NCBI RefSeq assembly: GCF_000220705.2
Contig: NZ_CP023202.1
Span: 3,534,001-3,598,000, forward strand
From: Streptomyces xinghaiensis S187
GTDB taxonomy: Bacteria; Actinomycetota; Actinomycetes; Streptomycetales; Streptomycetaceae
Length of the DNA stretch: 64,000 nt
Reading direction: 5' to 3'
The stretch's first letter is position 1; every line of letters begins with the position of its first letter. Made by a program: the position numbers and the translations under genes. The notes beneath the pieces are model-generated. The model was given only the letters and a program-made list of their open reading frames with translations, ran no database searches and was not told where the DNA came from. Shown here in pieces: positions 32,574 through 40,706 of this stretch.

Positions 32574-33223
32574 GCGCGCGCATCCTCGTCGTGGACAACT
32601 ACGACAGCTTCGTCTTCAACCTCGTCCAGTACCTCTACCAGCTCGGCGCCGAGTGCGAGGTGGTCCGGAACGACGCGGTGGAGCTCGGCCACGCCCGGGA
32701 CGGCTTCGACGGCGTCCTGCTCTCCCCCGGCCCCGGCACCCCCGAGGAGGCGGGCGTCTGCGTGGACATGGTGCGCCACTGCGCGGACACCGGCGTCCCG
32801 GTCTTCGGCGTCTGCCTGGGCATGCAGTCCATGGCGGTGGCCTTCGGCGGCGTCGTCGGGCGGGCCCCCGAACTGCTGCACGGCAAGACCTCCCTGGTGC
32901 ACCACGGCGGTGAGGGCGTCTTCCGGGACCTGCCCACACCGTTCACGGCCACCCGCTACCACTCGCTCGCGGTCGAGCGGGACACCGTGCCCGCCGAGCT
33001 GCGGATCACCGCCTGGACGGGCGGGGACGGCCCGGAGAACGGCATCGCCATGGGGCTGCGCCACCGCGAACTCCCGGTCGAGGGAGTGCAGTTCCACCCG
33101 GAGTCGGTCCTCACCGAATGGGGGCACCGGATGCTGGCGAACTGGCTCGCCGAGTGCGGGGACGGCGGCGCGGTGGAACGGTCGGTGGGTCTCGCACCGG
33201 TGGTCGGCAAGGCCGCCGCGTGA
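32570..33223 (+). CDS. pabA: Glutamine amidotransferase, aminodeoxychorismate/anthranilate synthase component II
   Basis: A 217-residue class I glutamine amidotransferase supplying ammonia to a chorismate-using partner for folate or tryptophan synthesis. Catalytic Cys82 is in GVCLGMQ, and His176 and Glu178 are in VQFHPESVL. The N-terminal DNYDSFVFNLVQYL and SPGPGTPEEAG motifs are typical. Its partner synthase is not in this window, so PabA versus TrpG cannot be settled. The name follows the usual annotation of the gene beside the origin-proximal sortases. It overlaps by four bases both the upstream small protein and the downstream sortase. Confidence 0.9.
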   Translation: MSARILVVDNYDSFVFNLVQYLYQLGAECEVVRNDAVELGHARDGFDGVLLSPGPGTPEEAGVCVDMVRHCADTGVPVFGVCLGMQSMAVAFGGVVGRAPELLHGKTSLVHHGGEGVFRDLPTPFTATRYHSLAVERDTVPAELRITAWTGGDGPENGIAMGLRHRELPVEGVQFHPESVLTEWGHRMLANWLAECGDGGAVERSVGLAPVVGKAAA

Positions 33224-34761
33224 CCGCCCTCCGCCCCGAACGGGACAGCTCCCGCGCCCCGTACGAGGGCGGCGGGACGCCGCCGTACGACGAGCCCGTC
33301 TCGTTCCCGGCGGACGGCGGGCCGGGCGACCCGCTGAGCGGTCCCCTCCCCGGCTCCCCCCGGCACGCCCGCCCCGGCGGCGGAGGCACCGTGCCCGGTT
33401 ACGGCGAGACGCACGCCGCGGCCGCCCACTCCGGGAGGTACGACGACCCGTACGCCCCGCCGGCCGCCCGCCCGCACGAGGAGTTCCCGGCCGAGGCGTA
33501 CCCCCGGAGCCCGGCCTTCCGGGCCGTGGCGGACCCCCTGGCGCCTCCGGCCGACCCGGTGCGGAGCGGCTACGGAAGCGCCCCCGCGGAGCCCTACGGA
33601 GGCGCTCAGGCGCCCCGGACGCACCGGCGGGGCCCCAGCCCCTTCACCGCCGGGCTGGCGGCCGTCTCCGGCGCCCCGGAGGCCCCCGCCGCACCGGACC
33701 CGGCGGTTCCGCCCGGCCCCGCCGCGGCCCCCGGCGACGACCGCACGGTCACCCTGCGCGCCCCGGAACCGCCCGCGGACGAGGCCACGGTGGCCCTGCG
33801 CATCGCCGACATCCCGGCCACGGACACCGGGGCCGGCGGCGCGGACCCGGCCGCCGGGGTCCCCGCCACCGGCGGCCGGGCGGCCCGGCGCAAGGCCGCG
33901 CAGAGCGGCGGCCGGCGGCACGGGAGCGGCCGGCGTGCCCGCCGTCCCGGAACCGCCGCGGCCGGCGGTGCGGCCGCGACCGCCGCCGCTGCCACGGCTC
34001 CGGGCGGCTCCGGTGCCGCCGCGGCGCCGTGCTCCCGGGTCGAGGCCCGGCGGCTGGCGCGGGCCCGCAAGGACAGCCCCGGGGTGATCGCCAGCCGGGT
34101 GCTCGGTGAGACGTTCATCACGGTCGGCGTGCTGATGCTGCTGTTCGTCACCTACCAGCTGTGGTGGACGAACGTCCTGGCGAACCAGCAGGCCGGTGGC
34201 GCCGCCAGCAACCTCCAGGAGGAGTGGGACAAGGGCGGCGGCGAGAAGACCGAGAACCGGGACCCGGGCGTCTTCTCGCCCGGCGAGGGCTTTGCGATCA
34301 TGTACATCCCCAAGCTGGACGTGAAGGTCCCGATCGCCGAGGGGATCGACAAGCACAAGGTGCTCGACCGGGGCATGGCCGGGCACTACGCCGAGGGCAA
34401 GCTGAAGACAGCCATGCCCTGGGACGAGAAGGGCAACTTCGCGGTGGCCGGGCACCGCAACACCCACGGCGAGCCGTTCCGCTACATCAACAAGCTGAAG
34501 CCGGGCGACGAGATCATCGTCGAGACGCGAGACACGTACTACATCTACGCGATGGCGAGCATCCTCCCCCAGACCCCGCCGTCCAACATCAGCGTGATCG
34601 ACCCGGTGCCGAAGCAGTCGGGCTTCACCGGACCCGGCAGGTATGTCACCCTCACCACCTGCACCCCGGAGTTCACCAGTACGTACCGGATGATCGTCTG
34701 GGGCAAGATGGTCGACGAACGGCCGCGGAGCGAGGGCAAGCCCGACGCGCTCGTCGGCTGA
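33220..34761 (+). CDS. Class E sortase with long disordered N-terminus
   Basis: A 513-residue sortase. The first 285 residues are Pro/Gly/Ala-rich and presumably cytoplasmic, ending in a basic RRKAAQSGGRRHGSGRRARR stretch. A membrane segment near 295-320 leads to the catalytic domain. Catalytic His412 (AVAGHRNTH), Cys481 (TLTTCTPE) and Arg490 (TYRMIVWGKM) are all present. Class E sortases anchor LAxTG-type proteins such as long chaplins to the Streptomyces wall; no substrate is encoded here. GTG at 33220 overlaps the pabA stop. A second sortase follows after 30 bases. Confidence 0.9.
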   Translation: MTALRPERDSSRAPYEGGGTPPYDEPVSFPADGGPGDPLSGPLPGSPRHARPGGGGTVPGYGETHAAAAHSGRYDDPYAPPAARPHEEFPAEAYPRSPAFRAVADPLAPPADPVRSGYGSAPAEPYGGAQAPRTHRRGPSPFTAGLAAVSGAPEAPAAPDPAVPPGPAAAPGDDRTVTLRAPEPPADEATVALRIADIPATDTGAGGADPAAGVPATGGRAARRKAAQSGGRRHGSGRRARRPGTAAAGGAAATAAAATAPGGSGAAAAPCSRVEARRLARARKDSPGVIASRVLGETFITVGVLMLLFVTYQLWWTNVLANQQAGGAASNLQEEWDKGGGEKTENRDPGVFSPGEGFAIMYIPKLDVKVPIAEGIDKHKVLDRGMAGHYAEGKLKTAMPWDEKGNFAVAGHRNTHGEPFRYINKLKPGDEIIVETRDTYYIYAMASILPQTPPSNISVIDPVPKQSGFTGPGRYVTLTTCTPEFTSTYRMIVWGKMVDERPRSEGKPDALVG

Positions 34762-34791
34762 GGACCGAGCGGAACGGACAACGGGGACGCC

Positions 34792-35520
34792 GTGGCAGCC
34801 ACGACCGAACACGACGAGCAGACCGGCGCGCCGCGGCCCGCCGCCCGACCGCGCCGGAGGGGGCGGATCGCGGCGGTGGTGGGCGTGCTCGGCGAGCTGC
34901 TCATCACCGCGGGGCTGGTGCTGGCCCTCTTCGTCGTCTACTCGCTGTGGTGGACGAATGTGCTGGCCGACCGCGAGGCGGACCGCAAGAGCGAGCAGAT
35001 CCGGGACCGCTGGGCGGGCGGCCCCGGCGCCCTCGACACCGGGGACGGCATCGGCTTCCTGCACGTCCCGGCGATGGAGGAGGACGCGATCCTCGTCACC
35101 GAGGGCACCGACACCGAGGAGCTCAACGCGGGTGTCGCCGGCTACTACACGGACCCGGTGAAGGCCGCGATGCCGTGGAAGAAGAAGGGCAACTTCTCGC
35201 TCGCCGCACACCGCGACGGCCACGGCGCCAAGTTCCACAACATCCACAAGCTTCGGGACGGCGATCCGGTCGTCTTCGAGACCCGCGACACCTGGTACGT
35301 GTACCGGGTCTACGAGAAGCTGCCGGAGACCTCCAAGTACAACGTGGACGTGCTCGCCCACGTCCCCGAGGTGTCGGGGAAGAAGAAGGCCGGCCGCTAT
35401 CTGACGCTGACGACCTGCACCCCCATCTACACCTCGGACTACCGCTACATCGTCTGGGCCGAGCTGGAGCGCACGGAGAAGGTCGACGCCGACCGCACCC
35501 CGCCGGCGGAACTGCGCTGA
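34792..35520 (+). CDS. Class E sortase
   Basis: A 242-residue sortase with a short basic cytoplasmic start, one membrane segment (about residues 24-45, VVGVLGELLITAGLVLALFVVYSLWW) and the catalytic domain. His140 (LAAHRDGHG), Cys209 (TLTTCTPI) and Arg218 (DYRYIVWAEL) form the active site. It is a paralogue of the preceding sortase without the 285-residue N-terminal extension. Two tandem class E sortases at this locus are standard for Streptomyces, where they act in attaching chaplins needed for aerial hyphae. Confidence 0.92.
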   Translation: MAATTEHDEQTGAPRPAARPRRRGRIAAVVGVLGELLITAGLVLALFVVYSLWWTNVLADREADRKSEQIRDRWAGGPGALDTGDGIGFLHVPAMEEDAILVTEGTDTEELNAGVAGYYTDPVKAAMPWKKKGNFSLAAHRDGHGAKFHNIHKLRDGDPVVFETRDTWYVYRVYEKLPETSKYNVDVLAHVPEVSGKKKAGRYLTLTTCTPIYTSDYRYIVWAELERTEKVDADRTPPAELR

Positions 35521-35579
35521 CCGCGGGGGCGCCCGCACACCACCGGACGCCGGCTCGTCGTCCCGCCGGCCGCTCATGA

Positions 35580-35616
35580 GAAGTCCCCGGCACCCGCGAG
35601 GGGTACCGGGGACTTC
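35580..35616. terminator. Bidirectional terminator between the sortases and pknB
   Basis: A 16-bp stem with one mismatch (GAAGTCCCCGG core, 35580-35595 with 35601-35616) and a 5-base loop between convergent genes. Confidence 0.9.
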
Positions 35617-35669
35617 CGCGTGACGGAACGGGCTGCCGGAAGGCGGAGTGCCGGTTCCGGAGCCCGGGG

Positions 35670-37673
35670 CTAGTCGTCGCCGCCGGCACCGCCGAAGAAT
35701 CCGCCGAAGCCGCCGCCGTCTCCGCCGTCACCGCCGCCGTTGCCGCCCGGCGCGGCGATGGTGACCAGGGTGACGGCCTGGCCCTTCTTCACCTGTTCGC
35801 CCGCGGCCGGCGAGGTGTTGATCACCACGGCCTTGTCGTCCTGCGGGCCGGTGAAGCCGCCGATGGTGAGCCCGGCGTCCTGCAGGGTCTTCTTGGCGTC
35901 CTTGACGCTCTGGCCCTTCACATCCGGCATCGGGAACTGCTCGGCGGCCTTGGCGATCTGGATGTTGACGGTCGAGCCCGCCGCGACCTGCTCGCCCGGT
36001 GCGAAGCTCTGCGAAACGATGGTGCCCGGCTCGGCGTCCGACTCGACCTCGCTCTGCTCGCCCAGTACCAGGCCGGCGCCCTCGAGGATCGTCTTGGCCT
36101 CGTCCGGCCGCTTGCCCGTGAGATCCGGGACGGTGGACTTCTCCGCCTCCTTGGCGACGGAGAGGGTGATGGTCACGTCCTTCGCCCGCTCGCTGCCCGC
36201 CTTGGGGGACTGCTCGATGACCGTGCCCGGGGTGCGCTCGGAGACCACGTCCTTGCGCTGGATGTTCTCGAAGCCCTTGTCCTCCAGATCGGACTTGGCC
36301 TCGTCGAACTTGGCCCCGATGACATCCGGGACGGAGATCTTCTCCGGGCCGGAGCAGACGGTCACGGTGACCGTGTCGCCCTTGGGCACCTCGGTCTCCG
36401 GCTCCGGCGACTGCTTGATGACGTCGCCCTTCTCACCACTCTCGCAGGGTTCGCTGCCGCCCTTGGCGATCTCCAGATCGGAGTTGAGGACGCGCTCCTC
36501 CGCCTCCTCGTAGGACTTGCCGATCAGGTTCGGGACGGGGCGGTCGTCGTCGGGGCTGCTGCCGAAGAGTTCCCGGCCGATGAAGATCGCGCCGATGAGG
36601 ACCAGCAGCCCCGCGACGACGAGCAGGATCGTCGAGGTGTTGGTCTTCTTGGCCGCGCCGCGGCGCCGGTCGGGCCGCTCGTCGTAACCGAAGCCCCCGT
36701 CGTCGTCGCGCATCGGCGGCAGCATGCTCGTCTGCCCGCCCGCGCCCTGGGCCGGGAGGGCGGTGGTGGGCTGGTCGGCGCCGTAGGCCGCGCCATAGCC
36801 GACGGCACCCATGGCGGCGGTGGCGGCGACGGGCTGGCCGTCGAGGGCGGCCTCGATGTCGGCGCGCATCTCGTCGGCCGACTGGTAGCGGTAGTCCGGG
36901 TCCTTCGTGAGCGCCTTGAGGACGATGGCGTCCATCTCCGGCGTGATCTCGGGATCGAAGGTGCTCGGTGGCTGAGGCTCCTCGCGGACGTGCTGGTAGG
37001 CCACGGCCACGGGGGAGTCGCCGACGAACGGCGGCCGCACCGTGAGCAGTTCGTAGAGGAGACAGCCGGTGGAGTAGAGGTCGGAGCGGGCGTCGACCTG
37101 CTCGCCCTTCGCCTGCTCCGGGGAGAGGTACTGGGCGGTGCCGATGACGGCGGCGGTCTGCGTCATCGTCATGCCGGAGTCGCCCATGGCGCGGGCGATG
37201 CCGAAGTCCATGACCTTGACCTGGCCGGTGCGGGTCAGCATGACGTTCGCGGGCTTGATGTCGCGGTGGACGATGCCGGCCCGGTGGGAGTACTCCAGCG
37301 CCTGGAGGACCCCGATGGTCATCTCCAGCGACCGTTCGGGCAGCAGCTTCCGCCCGGAGTGCAGCAGCTCCCGCAGCGTGGAACCGTCGACGTACTCCAT
37401 CACGATGTAGGGGATGGAGACGCCGTCCACGTAGTCCTCGCCGGTGTCGTACACGGCGACGATGGACGGGTGGTTCAGGGAGGCGGCCGACTGGGCCTCG
37501 CGGCGGAACCGGGCCTGGAACGACGGGTCGCGGGCGAGGTCCACCCGCAGGGTCTTCACAGCGACGGTACGGCCGAGCCGGGTGTCGTGGGCGAGGTACA
37601 CCTCGGCCATGCCACCACGGCCGAGCACCGAGCCCAGCTCGTACCGGCCGCCGAGGCGACGCGGCTCTTCCAT
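35670..37673 (-). CDS. pknB: Ser/Thr protein kinase PknB with four PASTA domains
   Basis: A 667-residue transmembrane kinase coordinating wall growth and division. The kinase domain (1-275) has Lys40, the catalytic loop His136-Arg137-Asp138, DFG at 156-158 and activation segment GTAQYLSPEQ. A linker and one membrane segment (STILLVVAGLLVLIGAIFIG) follow. Four extracellular PASTA domains begin VPNLIGKSYEEA, VPDVIGAKFDEA, VPDLTGKRPDEA and MPDVKGQSVKDA, and bind muropeptide or lipid II. The protein ends in a Gly/Asp-rich tail. ATG 37673 has GGAGAAG upstream. It is the last gene of the fhaA-fhaB-pstP-rodA-pbpA-pknB run. Confidence 0.96.
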   Translation of the reverse strand: MEEPRRLGGRYELGSVLGRGGMAEVYLAHDTRLGRTVAVKTLRVDLARDPSFQARFRREAQSAASLNHPSIVAVYDTGEDYVDGVSIPYIVMEYVDGSTLRELLHSGRKLLPERSLEMTIGVLQALEYSHRAGIVHRDIKPANVMLTRTGQVKVMDFGIARAMGDSGMTMTQTAAVIGTAQYLSPEQAKGEQVDARSDLYSTGCLLYELLTVRPPFVGDSPVAVAYQHVREEPQPPSTFDPEITPEMDAIVLKALTKDPDYRYQSADEMRADIEAALDGQPVAATAAMGAVGYGAAYGADQPTTALPAQGAGGQTSMLPPMRDDDGGFGYDERPDRRRGAAKKTNTSTILLVVAGLLVLIGAIFIGRELFGSSPDDDRPVPNLIGKSYEEAEERVLNSDLEIAKGGSEPCESGEKGDVIKQSPEPETEVPKGDTVTVTVCSGPEKISVPDVIGAKFDEAKSDLEDKGFENIQRKDVVSERTPGTVIEQSPKAGSERAKDVTITLSVAKEAEKSTVPDLTGKRPDEAKTILEGAGLVLGEQSEVESDAEPGTIVSQSFAPGEQVAAGSTVNIQIAKAAEQFPMPDVKGQSVKDAKKTLQDAGLTIGGFTGPQDDKAVVINTSPAAGEQVKKGQAVTLVTIAAPGGNGGGDGGDGGGFGGFFGGAGGDD

Positions 37674-37841
37674 AGCTTCTCCAGCCCTCTCCGTCATTCC
37701 CGACCGCACCGACATGGGGCCCGGCGGTGTGCTGTCCGGGCATACCGTACCCGGCGCGTCTTAAGCGGTCCGGGCGTCAGGGCGAGCTGATACACGACCG
37801 GTACGACAAGAAGGGCGGATCGCTTCATGGGGTGACCGAGA

Positions 37842-39302
37842 TCACTTCTTCAGTACGGCCCGCATGACGTCTTCCGCGATCGGAGCGGCCAGCCCGCCAC
37901 CGCTGATGTCGGCGCGGGCGGCGTCGGAGTCCTCGACCACGACGGCCACGGCGACCGGGGAACCCTCGTCCGTCTTCGCGTAGGAGATGAACCAGGCGTA
38001 CGGCTTCTCGCTGTTGTCGACACCGCGCTGGGCGGTACCGGTCTTGCCGCCGACGGTCACGCCGGGGATCCGCGCGGCTGTGCCGGTGCCCTTCTCGACC
38101 ACCGTCTCCATCGCGGACTGCAGCTTCTGCGCGTTCTCCGGAGAGAGCGGCCGGCTCATCTCCTCGGGGCTCGTCTGCTCGATCACATTGAGGTTCGGCG
38201 CCCGCAGTTCGTCGACCATGTACGGCTGCATCAGCTTGCCGTCGTTGGCGACGGCCGCGGTGACCATGGCCATCTGGAGTGGGGTGGCCGCCGTCTCGAA
38301 CTGGCCGATGGCGGAGAGCGCCGTCTGCGGCTTGTCCATCTCGGTGGAGACGTTGCTGCGGCCGGCCCGGACCGGGGTGTCGATCTCGGAGTTGTTGAAG
38401 CCGAACTTCTTGGCCGTCTCGACCAGCTTGTCCCGGCCGAGATCGGCACCGATCTTGCCGAAGACCGTGTTGCAGGAGACCCGCAGGGCCTCCCGCAGGG
38501 AGCCCTTCTCACACGTCGGGTGGGGCCCGTCGTTCTTCAGCTCGGTCTGCGTGTTCGGGAGGATGTAGGGGTCCGGGGTGTCCGTCCTGGCGTCGATGTC
38601 GTCGATCAGACCGTGCTCGAGCGCCGCGGCCGCGGTGACCACCTTGAAGGTCGAGCCGGGGAAGAAGGTCTCGCGCAGCGCCCGGTTGTGCATCGGCTTG
38701 TCCGGGTCCTTGAGGAGCTTCTGGTAGTTCTCGCCCTCCTCCTCGCTCATGCCGGCGATGTCGGACGGGTCGTAGCTCGGGGCGCTGGCGAGGGCGAGGA
38801 TCGCGCCGGTGGACGGGTTGATCGCCGCCACGGCGCCCTTCTTGTCGCCCAGGCCCTCGAACGCGGCCTTCTGCGCCTTGGCGTTGAGCGTGGTGACGAC
38901 CTGGCCGCCGGTCTTCTCCTTGCCGGTGAGCATGTCGATCGTGTTGGTGAAGAACAGCCGGTCGTCGTTGCCGGTGAGGATGCCGTCGTAGAGCTTTTCG
39001 AGCTGGTTGGCGTCGTAGACCTGGGAGGCGTAGCCGGTGACCGGCGCCCACATCTCACCGTTCTTGTACGTGCGCTTGTACTTGAAGTCGCCGCTGTCGG
39101 TGGTGGTGGAGCCGGTGATGGCCTTGCCGTCGACGATGATGTCGCCGCGCGGCACGCTGTACCGCTCGATGGCGACTCTGCGGTTGTGCTTGTCGCTCTG
39201 CAGTTCGTCGGCCTGGACGAACTGCACCCAGTTGACGCGGATCAGCAGGGCCAGTATCAGCAGGCCGCAGAAGATCGCTACACGGCGGAGTGGCTTGTTC
39301 AC
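37842..39302 (-). CDS. pbpA: Penicillin-binding protein PbpA (class B transpeptidase)
   Basis: A 486-residue class B penicillin-binding protein. The N-terminal membrane anchor is near residues 8-28 (VAIFCGLLILALLIRV), followed by a dimerisation segment. The transpeptidase domain has the SxxK motif in PGSTFKVV, the SCN motif in LRVSCNTVFG and KTG in VGGKTGTAQRG. It cross-links peptidoglycan together with the SEDS protein encoded just upstream. GTG at 39302 overlaps the rodA stop by four bases; the open frame reaching 40337 is an out-of-frame reading through rodA. pknB follows after 168 bases. Confidence 0.95.
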   Translation of the reverse strand: MNKPLRRVAIFCGLLILALLIRVNWVQFVQADELQSDKHNRRVAIERYSVPRGDIIVDGKAITGSTTTDSGDFKYKRTYKNGEMWAPVTGYASQVYDANQLEKLYDGILTGNDDRLFFTNTIDMLTGKEKTGGQVVTTLNAKAQKAAFEGLGDKKGAVAAINPSTGAILALASAPSYDPSDIAGMSEEEGENYQKLLKDPDKPMHNRALRETFFPGSTFKVVTAAAALEHGLIDDIDARTDTPDPYILPNTQTELKNDGPHPTCEKGSLREALRVSCNTVFGKIGADLGRDKLVETAKKFGFNNSEIDTPVRAGRSNVSTEMDKPQTALSAIGQFETAATPLQMAMVTAAVANDGKLMQPYMVDELRAPNLNVIEQTSPEEMSRPLSPENAQKLQSAMETVVEKGTGTAARIPGVTVGGKTGTAQRGVDNSEKPYAWFISYAKTDEGSPVAVAVVVEDSDAARADISGGGLAAPIAEDVMRAVLKK

Positions 39303-40696
39303 GTTCGGACCACCTGGGTCATCTCGGCGTCGGTGGACGGTGCCGGGGCGGGGGCCGGGCGGCGGGCGGTGTCGCTGATTCTCAGCAGGATGGCCACCAG
39401 CGCCCAGTTGGCGATCACGGAGGAACCGCCCTGGGCGAGGAACGGCAGCGTCATACCGGTCAGCGGGATGAGGCCGGTGACGCCGCCGGCGACGACGAAG
39501 ACCTGGAGGGCGAAGGCACCGGCGAGGCCCACGGCGAGCAGTTTGCCGAACGGGTCGCGGGCGGCGAGCGCGGTGCGCATCCCGCGCTCGATCAGCAGGG
39601 CGTAGAGGACCAGGACGGCCATGACGCCGGTGAGCCCGAGCTCCTCGCCCACGGTGGCCAGGATGTAGTCGCTCTTGGGGGCGATGCCGCCGATGAGGCG
39701 GGAGTAGCCCTGGCCGAGCCCGGAGCCGAGGATGCCGCCCGCGCCGAAGGTGTACATGGCCTGCGCGGTCTCGGTGACACCGCCGTCCTGCAGCTCCAGC
39801 GGGTTCAGCCAGTTGTGGACCCGGCTCTGGACGTGGGAGGCGAAGGAGGCGACGGCGACGGCGCCCACGGCGCTGAGGGTGAGGCCGAAGACAACCCAGC
39901 TGGTGCGCTCGGTGGCCACGTACAGCATGATCACGAAGAGGCCGAAGAAGAGCAGCGAGGTGCCGAGGTCGGTCTCGAAGATCAGGATCATCAGGCTGAG
40001 CGCCCAGATGACGATGATCGGTCCGAGGTCCCGGCCGCGGGGCAGGTACATGCCCATGAAGCGGCGGCTGGCGAGGGCGAGGGCGTCCCGCTTGACCATC
40101 AGGTAGCCGGCGAAGAAGACCGCGATGATGATCTTGGCGAACTCGCCCGGCTGGAGCGAGCCGACGCCCGGAATGGTGATCCAGATCCGGGCGCCGAAGC
40201 GGGCCGGGAAGAACATCGGCAGGATCAGCAGGATCAGCGCCACCACCATGGAGATGTAGGTGTAGCGCTGGAGCACCCGGTGGTCCTTGAGGAAGAACAG
40301 CACGCCGAGGAAGAGGGCGATGCCGAGGGTGGACCACATCAGCTGGCCGGGCGCCATCGCGCCGCCGAGCCGCGGGGTGGTGATGCTCGGCTCCAGGTCG
40401 AGCCGCCAGATCAGCACCAGGCCGAGGCCGTTGAGGAGGGTGGCGATCGGCAGCATCAGCGGGTCGGCGTACGGCGCGAACTTGCGCACCATGAAGTGGG
40501 CTATACCCGCCAGCAGGCCGAGGCCCGCGGCGTAGCCGAAGACCCCCGCGGGGACGGTGCCCTCCTTCGCCAGGCCCACGTTGACGTAGGCGAAGACGGG
40601 GATGAGCACGGCGAAGACGAGCAGCGCCAGCTCGGTGTTGCGCCGGCTCGGTGCGCCCATCGGCCCGATGGTGGTGGTGTTGGCTGAACTGCTCAT
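39299..40696 (-). CDS. rodA: SEDS-family peptidoglycan polymerase (RodA/FtsW)
   Basis: A 465-residue polytopic protein of the SEDS family, which polymerises lipid II glycan strands. About ten membrane segments are visible. Signature parts are GVGSLQPGEFAKIIIAVFFAGYL (split by the loop after WITIP), TDLGTSLLFFGLF and, near the end, LTGMTLPFLAQGGSSVIANW. The partner transpeptidase PbpA overlaps it by four bases, consistent with the obligatory SEDS-class B PBP pairing. ATG 40696 starts 10 bases after pstP. Confidence 0.95.
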   Translation of the reverse strand: MSSSANTTTIGPMGAPSRRNTELALLVFAVLIPVFAYVNVGLAKEGTVPAGVFGYAAGLGLLAGIAHFMVRKFAPYADPLMLPIATLLNGLGLVLIWRLDLEPSITTPRLGGAMAPGQLMWSTLGIALFLGVLFFLKDHRVLQRYTYISMVVALILLILPMFFPARFGARIWITIPGVGSLQPGEFAKIIIAVFFAGYLMVKRDALALASRRFMGMYLPRGRDLGPIIVIWALSLMILIFETDLGTSLLFFGLFVIMLYVATERTSWVVFGLTLSAVGAVAVASFASHVQSRVHNWLNPLELQDGGVTETAQAMYTFGAGGILGSGLGQGYSRLIGGIAPKSDYILATVGEELGLTGVMAVLVLYALLIERGMRTALAARDPFGKLLAVGLAGAFALQVFVVAGGVTGLIPLTGMTLPFLAQGGSSVIANWALVAILLRISDTARRPAPAPAPSTDAEMTQVVRT

Positions 40697-40706
40697 GGCT
40701 GGCCCC

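Noticed and set aside
37842..40337. pbpA extended upstream to 831 codons
   Set aside because: The extra N-terminus is an out-of-frame reading of rodA; GTG 39302 gives the normal PBP anchor.
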